A DNA stretch of 5,583 nt, from assembly GCA_947259625.1 (NCBI GenBank), contig CAMYMY010000212.1, forward strand, positions 6,555-12,137. The letters run 5' to 3'. The DNA is from an uncultured Kiloniellales bacterium. GTDB lineage: Bacteria; Pseudomonadota; Alphaproteobacteria; Kiloniellales; JAKSDN01. The translations under genes were made by a program, and so were the position numbers. Below the pieces are notes generated by a model. It was given only the letters and a program-made list of their open reading frames with translations. It made no database searches and was not told where the DNA came from. Numbering within the stretch: position 1 is the stretch's first letter; the number at the start of each line of letters is the position of its first letter. Positions 1 through 5,370 of the stretch are shown here, in pieces.

Positions 1-3
1 TCC

Positions 4-732
4 ATGGAAAACCGAACGGTTGACACACTGACCCTAGGCGGGTCGTTGGACCACCAGATGACGGTCTGGGGCCTGTTCCTGGAGGCCGACATCATCGTCA
101 AGGCGGTGATCGTGCTGTTGGTGCTGGCTTCGTTCTGGAGCTGGGCGGTCATATTCGAGAAGGTCCTGCGCATCCGCCGCCTCAGGACCCTGGCCGACGA
201 CTTCGAGGACAGCTTCTGGTCGGGCGGCTCGCTGGACGATCTGTACGATGAACTCGACAACCGGCCGCCCGATCCCATGTCCGCCATCTTTGTCTCGGCG
301 ATGCGCGAATGGCGGCGTTCGACCGCCGGCATCGGCCTCAAGGCCGAGCGCCTGAAGGCCGGCCTCAAGGAGCGGGTCGAGCGGGTCATGGATATCACGC
401 TGGGGCGCGAAATGCAGCGTCTCGAAAAGCAGATGATCTTCTTGGCCTCGGTCGGCTCCTCGGCGCCCTTCATCGGGCTGTTCGGCACGGTCTGGGGCAT
501 CATGAACGCCTTCACCTCGATCGCCGCGGCCAAGAACACGACGCTGGCGGTCGTCGCGCCGGGCATCGCCGAGGCGCTGTTCGCCACCGCGCTCGGACTG
601 GTGGCGGCAATCCCGGCGGTGATCGGGTTCAACAAGCTGTCGACCGACCTGGGGCGCTACTCGGTGCGGCTCGAGGCCTTCTCCGGGGAGTTCACGGCGA
701 TTCTATCGCGCCAGCTCGAGGAGCAGGGATAG
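4..732 (+). CDS. tolQ: TolQ, proton-channel subunit of the Tol-Pal system
   Basis: Inner-membrane protein of the ExbB/TolQ/MotA family. With TolR it forms the proton-driven motor that energises TolA. The 242-residue product has the expected three membrane segments: about residues 29-51, 144-170 and 187-209, with a large cytoplasmic loop (about 52-143) between the first two. The signature FIGLFGTVWGIM lies at 157-167 and APGIAEALFATALGL at 185-199. T162 and T195 match the threonines that line the proton path in E. coli TolQ. The length is close to the usual 230-240. The ATG at 4 is near the window edge, so its ribosome-binding site cannot be seen. An in-frame ATG at 58 (M19) lines up better with the E. 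coli N-terminus, so the true start is uncertain by 18 codons. It heads the tight tolQRA cluster, with tolR starting 2 bases after the stop. Any ybgC-type gene would lie upstream of the window. Confidence 0.96.
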   Translation: MENRTVDTLTLGGSLDHQMTVWGLFLEADIIVKAVIVLLVLASFWSWAVIFEKVLRIRRLRTLADDFEDSFWSGGSLDDLYDELDNRPPDPMSAIFVSAMREWRRSTAGIGLKAERLKAGLKERVERVMDITLGREMQRLEKQMIFLASVGSSAPFIGLFGTVWGIMNAFTSIAAAKNTTLAVVAPGIAEALFATALGLVAAIPAVIGFNKLSTDLGRYSVRLEAFSGEFTAILSRQLEEQG

Positions 733-734
733 CC

Positions 735-1208
735 ATGGCCGGCCCCTACGCCGCCCGGCGGGGCGGGTCGCGACGCGGCCGCTACCGGCCGATGAGCGAG
801 ATCAACGTCACGCCCTTCGTCGACGTCATGCTGGTGCTGCTGATCGTGTTCATGGTGACCGCGCCGCTGCTCACGGTCGGCGTGCCGGTCGACCTCCCGG
901 AGGCCAAGGCCAAGGCGCTCTCGCAGCCGGAGGAGCCGCTCGTCATCTCGATCGATTCGTCCGGCATCGTGTTCATCCAGGAGACCGAGGTCGCGCTCGA
1001 AAAGCTGGTGCCGCGCCTGGCGGCGATCACGGACAACAAGCCCGACACCCGGATCTATCTGCGCGGCGACCGCGCCGTCGACTACGGGCGCATCATGGAG
1101 GTCATGGCCAGGGTCAACTCCGCCGGCTTCACGCGCCTGGCGCTGGTCTCGGAGCTGCCGCGCAAGACCGCCGGCAAGGCGGGCAAGAAGAAGAAGAAAC
1201 GGAACTGA
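735..1208 (+). CDS. tolR: TolR, Asp-bearing motor subunit of the Tol-Pal system
   Basis: ExbD/TolR-family protein with one membrane anchor and a periplasmic domain. It works with TolQ to couple proton flow to TolA. The 157-residue product has a short basic cytoplasmic N-terminus, then SEINVTPFVDVMLVLLIVF at 21-39. D30 in this segment corresponds to the proton-carrying Asp23 of E. coli TolR. The anchor spans about 27-47 and is followed by VGVPVDLPEA (48-57) and a periplasmic domain to about 141. The frame is open far upstream inside tolQ. The ATG at 735 is chosen because it follows the tolQ stop by 2 bases, has AGGGA at 725-729 as a ribosome-binding site, and gives the family length. Oddity: the C-terminus ends in a lysine-rich tail (GKAGKKKKKRN, 147-157) that is absent from E. 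coli TolR. Confidence 0.96.
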   Translation: MAGPYAARRGGSRRGRYRPMSEINVTPFVDVMLVLLIVFMVTAPLLTVGVPVDLPEAKAKALSQPEEPLVISIDSSGIVFIQETEVALEKLVPRLAAITDNKPDTRIYLRGDRAVDYGRIMEVMARVNSAGFTRLALVSELPRKTAGKAGKKKKKRN

Positions 1209-1211
1209 CCC

Positions 1212-2054
1212 ATGGGCAAGGCGGTCCTCCTATCCGGCGCGCTGCACGTCGTGACCATCCTGATCCTGGTGATCGGGCTGCCGTCCTTCGTGTCGCTGCC
1301 GGAGGTGGCGCCGCCGATCCCGGTCGAGCTGGTCGAGCTGGAGCAAGAGACGGACGAACCGGCGCCCAAGCCGAAGCCCAAGCCCGAGAAGCAGCCCGAG
1401 CCGGAGCCCGAACCGCAGCAGGCCGAGGTCCGGCCGGCCGCGGAGCCCGAGCCGATCGCGCCCGAACCGGAGCCCGAGCCCGAACAGGTCGCGCTGCCGC
1501 CCGAGCCGGAACCCGAGCCGGAGGCCGAGCCCGAACCGGAGAAGGAGCTGGCCGAATCCCTGCCCAAGCCGGGCAAGAAGCCCACGCTCAAGGTTCCGGT
1601 CCCCGACCAGCCCGAGGAACCCGAGGAAAACCGCCTGACCTCGATCCTGCGCAACGTCGAGAAGCTCAAGGAACAGCAGGCGGCCAAGCCGGCGGAGGAA
1701 CCGGAGCCGAGCGGAGCCCAGGTCCGGCCCCAGGCCAGCCCATTGGAGCAGAGGGAGCTGGTGCGAATCGTCACGCAGCACATGTCTCGCTGTTGGCGCA
1801 TCGAGCCGGGCGCCCGCGACGCCCAATCCTTGGTGGTCGGGATCAAGGTCCAGATGAACCGGGACGGCTCGGTGCGCGCCGTGAAGATCACCGACAGCAG
1901 CCGTATGGCCGCCGACGCTTTCTACCGCAGCGCGGCGGAAAACGCGCGGCGCGCCATTCTGAGCTGCCAACCCTTCCCGCTGCCGATCAAGCGCTACGAG
2001 GTGTGGCAAGAAATGCGTTTTACGTTCAATCCGAGCGAGATGTTCGGTGGATGA
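1212..2054 (+). CDS. tolA: TolA, envelope-spanning energy transducer
   Basis: TolA/TonB-family protein that joins the TolQR motor to TolB-Pal across the periplasm. The 280-residue product has three parts. An N-terminal anchor spans about 4-28 and carries the S8-x3-H12 pair typical of TonB/TolA anchors, which in E. coli contacts TolQR. A Pro/Glu/Lys-rich linker runs from about 48 to 139, followed by a more helical stretch (140-160). The C-terminal domain (about 174-280) contains the TolA-III-like CWRIEPGA at 194-201 and has cysteines at C194 and C252 that could form a disulfide. The start follows the tolR stop by 3 bases. It has no good Shine-Dalgarno, only the A/G-rich tail of tolR, so translation is probably coupled. 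It is shorter than E. coli TolA (about 420 residues), mainly because the linker is shorter and of a different kind. Confidence 0.93.
   Translation: MGKAVLLSGALHVVTILILVIGLPSFVSLPEVAPPIPVELVELEQETDEPAPKPKPKPEKQPEPEPEPQQAEVRPAAEPEPIAPEPEPEPEQVALPPEPEPEPEAEPEPEKELAESLPKPGKKPTLKVPVPDQPEEPEENRLTSILRNVEKLKEQQAAKPAEEPEPSGAQVRPQASPLEQRELVRIVTQHMSRCWRIEPGARDAQSLVVGIKVQMNRDGSVRAVKITDSSRMAADAFYRSAAENARRAILSCQPFPLPIKRYEVWQEMRFTFNPSEMFGG
1359..1547 (+). repeat. Degenerate Pro-Glu codon repeat in the tolA linker
   Basis: This in-frame low-complexity stretch is built of GAG/GAA-CCG/CCC codon pairs, with PKPKPK at TolA residues 52-57 and runs of PEPEPE from about 62 to 109. It encodes an acidic, proline-rich and probably extended linker. 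The nucleotide repeats are imperfect because synonymous codons alternate, which argues for selection on the protein rather than a fresh tandem expansion. On the opposite strand the same DNA reads as Gly-Ser or Arg-Leu-Gly repeats, which accounts for the long spurious reading frames there. Confidence 0.85.
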
Positions 2055-2147
2055 CCCCTGGCGTGATGGATGGCAAGCTAGGCTGGGCTTTGGAGACAAC
2101 GCCGGTCGGGGAGCTAGACAATCGAATCGAAACGGGATGAGTGGGAC

Positions 2148-3485
2148 ATGAACAACAGCGCGACTTCCTTCGTATCGGCCGTGGCCCTGGCGCTGGCCGT
2201 GGCCCTCGGGTCCGGCGTGCCGGCGCGCGCCGAGCTCAACGTCGACATCACCCAGGGCTTTGTCGAGCCCCTGCCGGTCGCCATCACGGATTTCTACGCG
2301 GAGACCCTCGAGGAATCGAAGACCGGCAAGGATTTGGCCGGGGTCATATCGGCCGACCTCGAGCGCTCCGGCCTGTTCCGGCCGATCGACCACGGCGCCT
2401 TCATTCAGGACGCCGCGAGCCTGCGCAAGGGCCCGCGCTTCTCGGACTGGCGCCTGATCAACGCCCAGGCCCTGATCCAGGGCAGCGTCGAGATGCAGCC
2501 CGACGGTCGCTTGCGTGTTAATTTCCGGCTGTGGGACGTCTTCGCGGAACAGCAGATGACCGGTCTGGCGTACTTCACGACACCGTCCAACTGGCGGCGG
2601 GTGGCCCATATCGTCGCCGACGTCATCTACAAGCGCCTGACCGGCGAGGACGGCTATTTCGACACGCGCCTCGTCTATGTCGCCGAGAGCGGGCCGCAGA
2701 ACCGCCGCGTCAAGCGACTCGGGATCATGGATCAGGACGGCGAGAACCACCGCTTCCTGACCGCCGGCAACGAGCTGGTGCTGACCCCGCGGTTCTCGCC
2801 GACGACCCAGGAGATCACCTACCTCTCGTATATTAGCGAGATCCCGCGGGTCTACCTGTTCAACCTGAACACCGGCCAGCAGGAGGTGCTGGGCGACTTC
2901 CCCGGCATGACCTTCGCGCCGCGCTTCTCGCCCGACGGCAACAAGGTGATCATGAGCCTGGCGGACAACGGCAACTCCGACATTTTCACCATGGATCTGC
3001 GCACGCGGGGCGTGAAGCGGTTGACCAACCATCCCGCGATCGACACTTCGCCCTCCTATTCCCCCGATGGCCGCCGGATTGCGTTTAATTCGGACCGGGG
3101 CGGCAGCCAGCAGCTTTACGTCATGGATTCGGACGGCGGCAACGTGCGGCGGATCAGTTTCAATCAGGGCCGCTACGCCACGCCGGTCTGGTCGCCGCGC
3201 GGCGATCTGGTCGCCTTCACGCGCATGTCCAACGGCGAGTTCTATATCGGCGTCATGCGCCCCGACGGCAGCGGGGAACGCATGCTGACCAAGGGGTTCC
3301 TGGTCGAGGGTCCGACGTGGGCCCCCAACGGTCGGGTTCTGTCGTATTTTCGACAAACCCCCGCGGACTCCCGCGGACGGGTGACCAGCAAGGTCTATAC
3401 CATTGATCTGACTGGATTCAACGAGCGAGAACTGGCCACACCCATCGATGCGTCCGATCCCGCGTGGTCCCCCTTGATTCCCTAG
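2148..3485 (+). CDS. tolB: TolB, periplasmic beta-propeller of the Tol-Pal system
   Basis: Periplasmic protein that binds Pal and, through its N-terminus, the TolA C-terminal domain, acting as the switch in Pal mobilisation. The 445-residue product has a Sec signal peptide with hydrophobic core at about 8-22 and predicted cleavage after ARA (residue 28). The mature protein would start ELNVDITQG, corresponding to the TolA-binding 'TolB box'. The TolB N-terminal domain covers about 29-165. The six-bladed propeller follows to the end, marked by WD40-like/PD40 strands: RFSPDGNKV (259-267), SYSPDGRRIAF (303-313), VWSPRGDLVAF (347-357), TWAPNGRVLSY (390-400) and AWSPLIP (439-445). Length is typical. 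The ATG at 2148 is supported by the signal peptide and by a partial ribosome-binding site, GGGATGAG (2134-2141). The 93-base gap after tolA could hold a separate promoter, but I see only weak candidates there. Its 3' end overlaps the -35 element of a likely pal promoter. Confidence 0.97.
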   Translation: MNNSATSFVSAVALALAVALGSGVPARAELNVDITQGFVEPLPVAITDFYAETLEESKTGKDLAGVISADLERSGLFRPIDHGAFIQDAASLRKGPRFSDWRLINAQALIQGSVEMQPDGRLRVNFRLWDVFAEQQMTGLAYFTTPSNWRRVAHIVADVIYKRLTGEDGYFDTRLVYVAESGPQNRRVKRLGIMDQDGENHRFLTAGNELVLTPRFSPTTQEITYLSYISEIPRVYLFNLNTGQQEVLGDFPGMTFAPRFSPDGNKVIMSLADNGNSDIFTMDLRTRGVKRLTNHPAIDTSPSYSPDGRRIAFNSDRGGSQQLYVMDSDGGNVRRISFNQGRYATPVWSPRGDLVAFTRMSNGEFYIGVMRPDGSGERMLTKGFLVEGPTWAPNGRVLSYFRQTPADSRGRVTSKVYTIDLTGFNERELATPIDASDPAWSPLIP

Positions 3486-3502
3486 GGGGTGGCCGGTATA
3501 GT
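3474..3502 (+). promoter_or_regulatory. Predicted sigma70-type promoter for pal
   Basis: TTGATT (3474-3479) and TATAGT (3497-3502) are separated by exactly 17 bases. Against TTGACA/TATAAT this is 4/6 and 5/6 matches at the optimal spacing, the best such pair I see in the intergenic regions. The -35 lies in the last codons of tolB and the -10 just after its stop. Transcription would begin near 3509 and give pal a leader of about 150 bases. This would let pal be made in excess of TolB. The prediction is from sequence only, and the housekeeping factor of alphaproteobacteria tolerates different -10 sequences. Confidence 0.55.
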
Positions 3503-3505
3503 CCG

Positions 3506-3531
3506 CAGGCCTTCGCGAGGCAAGAGGCCTG
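3506..3531 (+). other. Stem-loop at the start of the pal leader
   Basis: CAGGCCT (3506-3512) is perfectly complementary to AGGCCTG (3525-3531), with a 12-base loop and one possible further T-G pair inside. No T-run follows, so it is not a classical terminator. It falls at or very near the predicted start of the pal transcript, where a 5' stem-loop could protect the mRNA. Alternatively it is a weak attenuator for readthrough from tolB. Confidence 0.5.
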
Positions 3532-3605
3532 GAATCGGGGGCTAGTCCAGTTTGTCGCGACCGCCTCTTTTGCCGGAGAAAATTTCCGAATCTAACCTGA
3601 CTAGG

Positions 3606-3638
3606 CCCTGGGGACGCTTTGAGAGGCGACGTCCCGGG
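3606..3638 (+). other. GC-rich stem-loop upstream of the pal ribosome-binding site
   Basis: GGGACG (3611-3616) pairs with CGTCCC (3630-3635). CCC (3606-3608) can pair with GGG (3636-3638) across a two-base bulge, giving about 9 pairs around a 13-base loop. It ends about a dozen bases before the ribosome-binding site and has no trailing T-run. It therefore looks like leader RNA structure (stability or translation control) rather than a terminator. Confidence 0.45.
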
Positions 3639-3649
3639 GGCAGTCTTGA

Positions 3650-3655
3650 AGAGGG
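3650..3655 (+). promoter_or_regulatory. Ribosome-binding site of pal
   Basis: AGAGGG is followed by a 6-base spacer and the pal ATG at 3662. This is one of the better Shine-Dalgarno matches in the window, and it fixes the start of the lipoprotein signal. Confidence 0.75.
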
Positions 3656-3661
3656 CAAAAC

Positions 3662-4162
3662 ATGCGCTTTAAGCTTCTGACTTTGTTCGCGGCCGCTCTA
3701 TTGGTGGCTGCCTGTGAAACGGCTCCGGAAGAGACAGCCGCGGTCGATACCAGCGGAGTCGTCGAGCAACCTGCGGCTCAGCCGGCCTCGCCCGGTGGGC
3801 CCACGCCTGGTTCCCAGGAGGATCTGCTGCTTAACGTGGGCGACCGCGTTTTCTTCGCGTTCGACCGCAGCGATCTCAACTCCGATTCTCGTGCCACGCT
3901 CGAGAAGTTGGCGTCCTGGATGACCACGTATCAAAACGTCACCATCACCATCGAGGGTCATTGCGACGAGCGCGGTACGCGCGAGTACAACTTGGCGCTC
4001 GGTGAACGGCGCTCCGATGCGGCACGTGACTATCTGGTCGCGCTGGGCGTTGACGGGGGGCGTGTTACCACGATCAGCTATGGCAAGGAACGGCCGGCCG
4101 TGCTCGGATCCAACGAGGATGCCTGGGCGCAGAACCGCCGGGACGTTTTCGTCGTCAACTGA
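3662..4162 (+). CDS. pal: Pal, peptidoglycan-associated outer-membrane lipoprotein
   Basis: Lipoprotein that tethers the outer membrane to peptidoglycan and is the endpoint of Tol-Pal force transmission. The 166-residue product has a short lipoprotein signal ending in the lipobox V15-A16-A17-C18. C18 would be lipidated, and residue +2 is Glu rather than Asp, consistent with export to the outer membrane. A flexible Ala/Pro/Gly/Thr linker (about 19-52) leads to an OmpA-type C-terminal domain (about 53-166). The diaminopimelate-binding region is clear: GHCDERGTREYN at 99-110 followed by LALGERR (111-117), containing the conserved Asp (D102) and Arg. YGKERPAVLG (140-149) and NRRDVFV (158-164) are also Pal-typical. 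C101 is the only cysteine besides the lipidated one. Length matches the family. It appears to have its own promoter and is followed by a strong hairpin. Confidence 0.97.
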   Translation: MRFKLLTLFAAALLVAACETAPEETAAVDTSGVVEQPAAQPASPGGPTPGSQEDLLLNVGDRVFFAFDRSDLNSDSRATLEKLASWMTTYQNVTITIEGHCDERGTREYNLALGERRSDAARDYLVALGVDGGRVTTISYGKERPAVLGSNEDAWAQNRRDVFVVN

Positions 4163-4192
4163 TACGCCTCTCGATCATTTGAGACACGGTGT

Positions 4193-4245
4193 CCGCCCGG
4201 GCCCCGCCAAAAGCGGGAGTCCCGGGCGGCGCTGTTTGGGCGTTT
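4193..4245 (+). terminator. Probable intrinsic terminator or attenuator after pal
   Basis: CCGCCCGGG (4193-4201) pairs perfectly with CCCGGGCGG (4221-4229). An inner stem CCCGC (4203-4207) pairs with GCGGG (4213-4217) around the loop CAAAA, with small unpaired bases between the two stems. About 14 G-C pairs make this the most stable hairpin seen in the window, 30 bases after the pal stop. The T-rich part downstream is weak (TTT at 4235-4237 and 4243-4245), so termination may be partial and allow readthrough into cpoB. Confidence 0.7.
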
Positions 4246-4292
4246 ATCCTGCTGAGGGGCCGGGGCGCCCCCTCGGGGATCCTCCCGGGGGG

Positions 4293-4301
4293 TGCTATTC
4301 T
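4293..4301 (+). promoter_or_regulatory. Possible extended -10 promoter element for cpoB
   Basis: TGCTATTCT has the TGn motif directly before a -10-like hexamer (TATTCT, 4/6 to TATAAT). It lies between the post-pal hairpin and cpoB, where a promoter would be needed if termination is efficient. No -35-like sequence stands at the right distance, since that stretch is G-rich. Transcription would start inside the dyad described next. The match is suggestive only. Confidence 0.3.
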
Positions 4302-4325
4302 GTGAGGCGCTAGGCAGCGCGTCAC
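4302..4325. promoter_or_regulatory. Imperfect dyad (possible operator or stem-loop) upstream of cpoB
   Basis: GTGAGGCGCT (4302-4311) and AGCGCGTCAC (4316-4325) are reverse complements except for one central G-G mismatch, around the tetraloop AGGC. The half-sites GTGA/TCAC with GCGC cores could be a regulator's operator covering the predicted start site, or a 9-pair RNA hairpin followed by a very short ATTT. The sequence cannot decide between these. The dyad itself is unambiguous. Confidence 0.5.
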
Positions 4326-4385
4326 ATTTCTGCCAAGAATCTTCGCCAAGTAGATGCACTGCTGTTTCCCAGGCCGTGCCGTTGC

Positions 4386-4391
4386 GAAGGG
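4386..4391 (+). promoter_or_regulatory. Ribosome-binding site that decides the cpoB start
   Basis: GAAGGG lies 7 bases before the ATG at 4399. The in-frame upstream ATG at 4354 has no comparable site and would add 15 residues, including two cysteines, ahead of the signal peptide. The ATG at 4399 is therefore preferred. Confidence 0.65.
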
Positions 4392-4398
4392 TAAGCCG

Positions 4399-5370
4399 AT
4401 GACCCCGCCAATTCACCGATTTCCCAGCCCGTTCCGGTTGTTGGGACAGACTGGAACCGCGCCGCTGGGCGCGGTGTTCGCCGTCGTTCTTGCGATGCTG
4501 GCCGCAATGCCGGCGGTACAGGCTCAGGAGACCAACCTGAACAGCCTGCTCAACCGAATCGAACGGCTGCAACGCGACCTGAATACACTGCAGCGTCACG
4601 TTTACCGGGGCGAAACGCCGCCGGCCGCTGCCGCGGGCGCCGAGCTTTCCGGGACCCAGGCCGCGCGCGTCGAAGTGCGTCTTTCGCAGTTCGAGACGGA
4701 GTTGCGGACGCTGACCGGTCAAATCGAGGAGCAGTCGTTCCGGATCAACAAGGTGACCGAGCGGCTGGACCGCCTGGTCGAGGACGTCGACGAGCGTCTG
4801 CAGCTCCTCGAGACCGGCGTCGCGCCGCAACCGGCCGAAGGGCAGATGCCGGATACCGCTGCCGGACAGACCGGGTCCGGACAACCGGCATGGGACGAGG
4901 GGCCGAAGGTATTGGGCACGATCTCCGAAGGCGAGCTGGCCGCTGCCGCGCCTGGCGGTCAGGAAGGCGGCACGGCGCCGGAAGGCACGCCGAAGGGAGA
5001 CTACGAGCACGCGTTCAAACTGCTCAGCCAGACCGACTATCCGGGCGCGGAGCGCGCGCTGACCGCTTTCCTCGAGCAGTATCCGAGCGATCCGCTGGCC
5101 GGTAACGCGAAGTACTGGCTGGGCGAAACCTACTATGTCCGCGGCCAGTATGCCGAAGCTGCGGTGGCCTTCGCCGAAGGGTACCAGACCTATCCCGATA
5201 GCGTGAAGGCGCCGGACAACTTGTTGAAGCTAGGCAAATCGCTGGCGGCGCTCAAGCAGACCGCCGATGCCTGCGGTACTTTCAGCGAGTTGCTCAAGCG
5301 CTACAGGGGCGCATCGCCGACGATACTGCGGCAAGCCAAGAGCGAGCAGAAGCGCCTGGCCTGTCCGTGA
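4399..5370 (+). CDS. cpoB: CpoB (YbgF), coiled-coil/TPR periplasmic protein of the Tol-Pal locus
   Basis: Periplasmic protein that in E. coli binds TolA and coordinates outer-membrane constriction with septal peptidoglycan synthesis by PBP1B. From the ATG at 4399 the product has 323 residues. The signal peptide has a long n-region, a hydrophobic core at about 23-37 and predicted cleavage after AVQA (42). Two coiled-coil-like stretches follow, about 44-69 (NLNSLLNRIERLQRDLNTLQ) and 88-140, resembling the trimerising N-terminal region of YbgF. A Gly/Ala/Pro/Glu-rich linker covers about 141-201. A TPR region spans 202-323 and includes NAKYWLGETYYVRGQYAEA (236-254) and KAPDNLLKLGKSLAALKQ (270-287). 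C292 and C322 could form a disulfide. It is somewhat longer than E. coli CpoB (263 residues), largely from the linker. Its stop overlaps the tilS start. The terminator-like hairpin upstream suggests lower or separate expression from pal. Confidence 0.92.
   Translation: MTPPIHRFPSPFRLLGQTGTAPLGAVFAVVLAMLAAMPAVQAQETNLNSLLNRIERLQRDLNTLQRHVYRGETPPAAAAGAELSGTQAARVEVRLSQFETELRTLTGQIEEQSFRINKVTERLDRLVEDVDERLQLLETGVAPQPAEGQMPDTAAGQTGSGQPAWDEGPKVLGTISEGELAAAAPGGQEGGTAPEGTPKGDYEHAFKLLSQTDYPGAERALTAFLEQYPSDPLAGNAKYWLGETYYVRGQYAEAAVAFAEGYQTYPDSVKAPDNLLKLGKSLAALKQTADACGTFSELLKRYRGASPTILRQAKSEQKRLACP

Noticed and set aside
309..734. An upstream extension of the tolR frame inside tolQ
   Set aside because: The peptide is Arg/Gly/His-rich and unlike TolR. 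The ATG at 735 has a ribosome-binding site and gives the family length.
1082..1891. A 269-codon minus-strand frame rich in Gly-Ser repeats
   Set aside because: It is the antisense reading of the TolA Pro-Glu repeat; GAG/CCG codons read backwards give Ser/Gly. It has no independent support.
2090..2120. A possible tolB promoter (TTGGAG with GCTAGACA) in the tolA-tolB gap
   Set aside because: The spacing fits neither the E. coli nor the Caulobacter housekeeping pattern well, and the -10 match is poor. A separate tolB promoter is plausible but not shown by the sequence.
1793..2140. A 115-codon + strand frame ending just before tolB
   Set aside because: Most of it overlaps tolA in another frame, and the part in the gap has no recognisable content.
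1230..3356. A 708-codon open frame on the minus strand opposite tolA and tolB
   Set aside because: It lies entirely opposite two confidently identified genes. Its sequence is low-complexity Arg/Leu/Gly/Asp-rich, as expected when high-GC codons are read in antisense, and it has no recognisable domain or start context.
3570..3598. A second pal promoter candidate, TTGCCG-17-TAACCT
   Set aside because: The spacing is ideal, but the -10 matches only 3/6 and the upstream TTGATT-17-TATAGT pair is clearly better.
4254..4290. Further short G/C inverted repeats (GAGGGG/CCCCTC) between pal and cpoB
   Set aside because: The stem is about 6 pairs in extremely G/C-rich sequence with several alternative pairings, so a specific structure cannot be supported.
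4078..5010. A 310-codon minus-strand frame opposite pal, the gap and cpoB
   Set aside because: It runs across two real genes and the hairpin region, with Arg-rich composition and no family features. It is a high-GC shadow.
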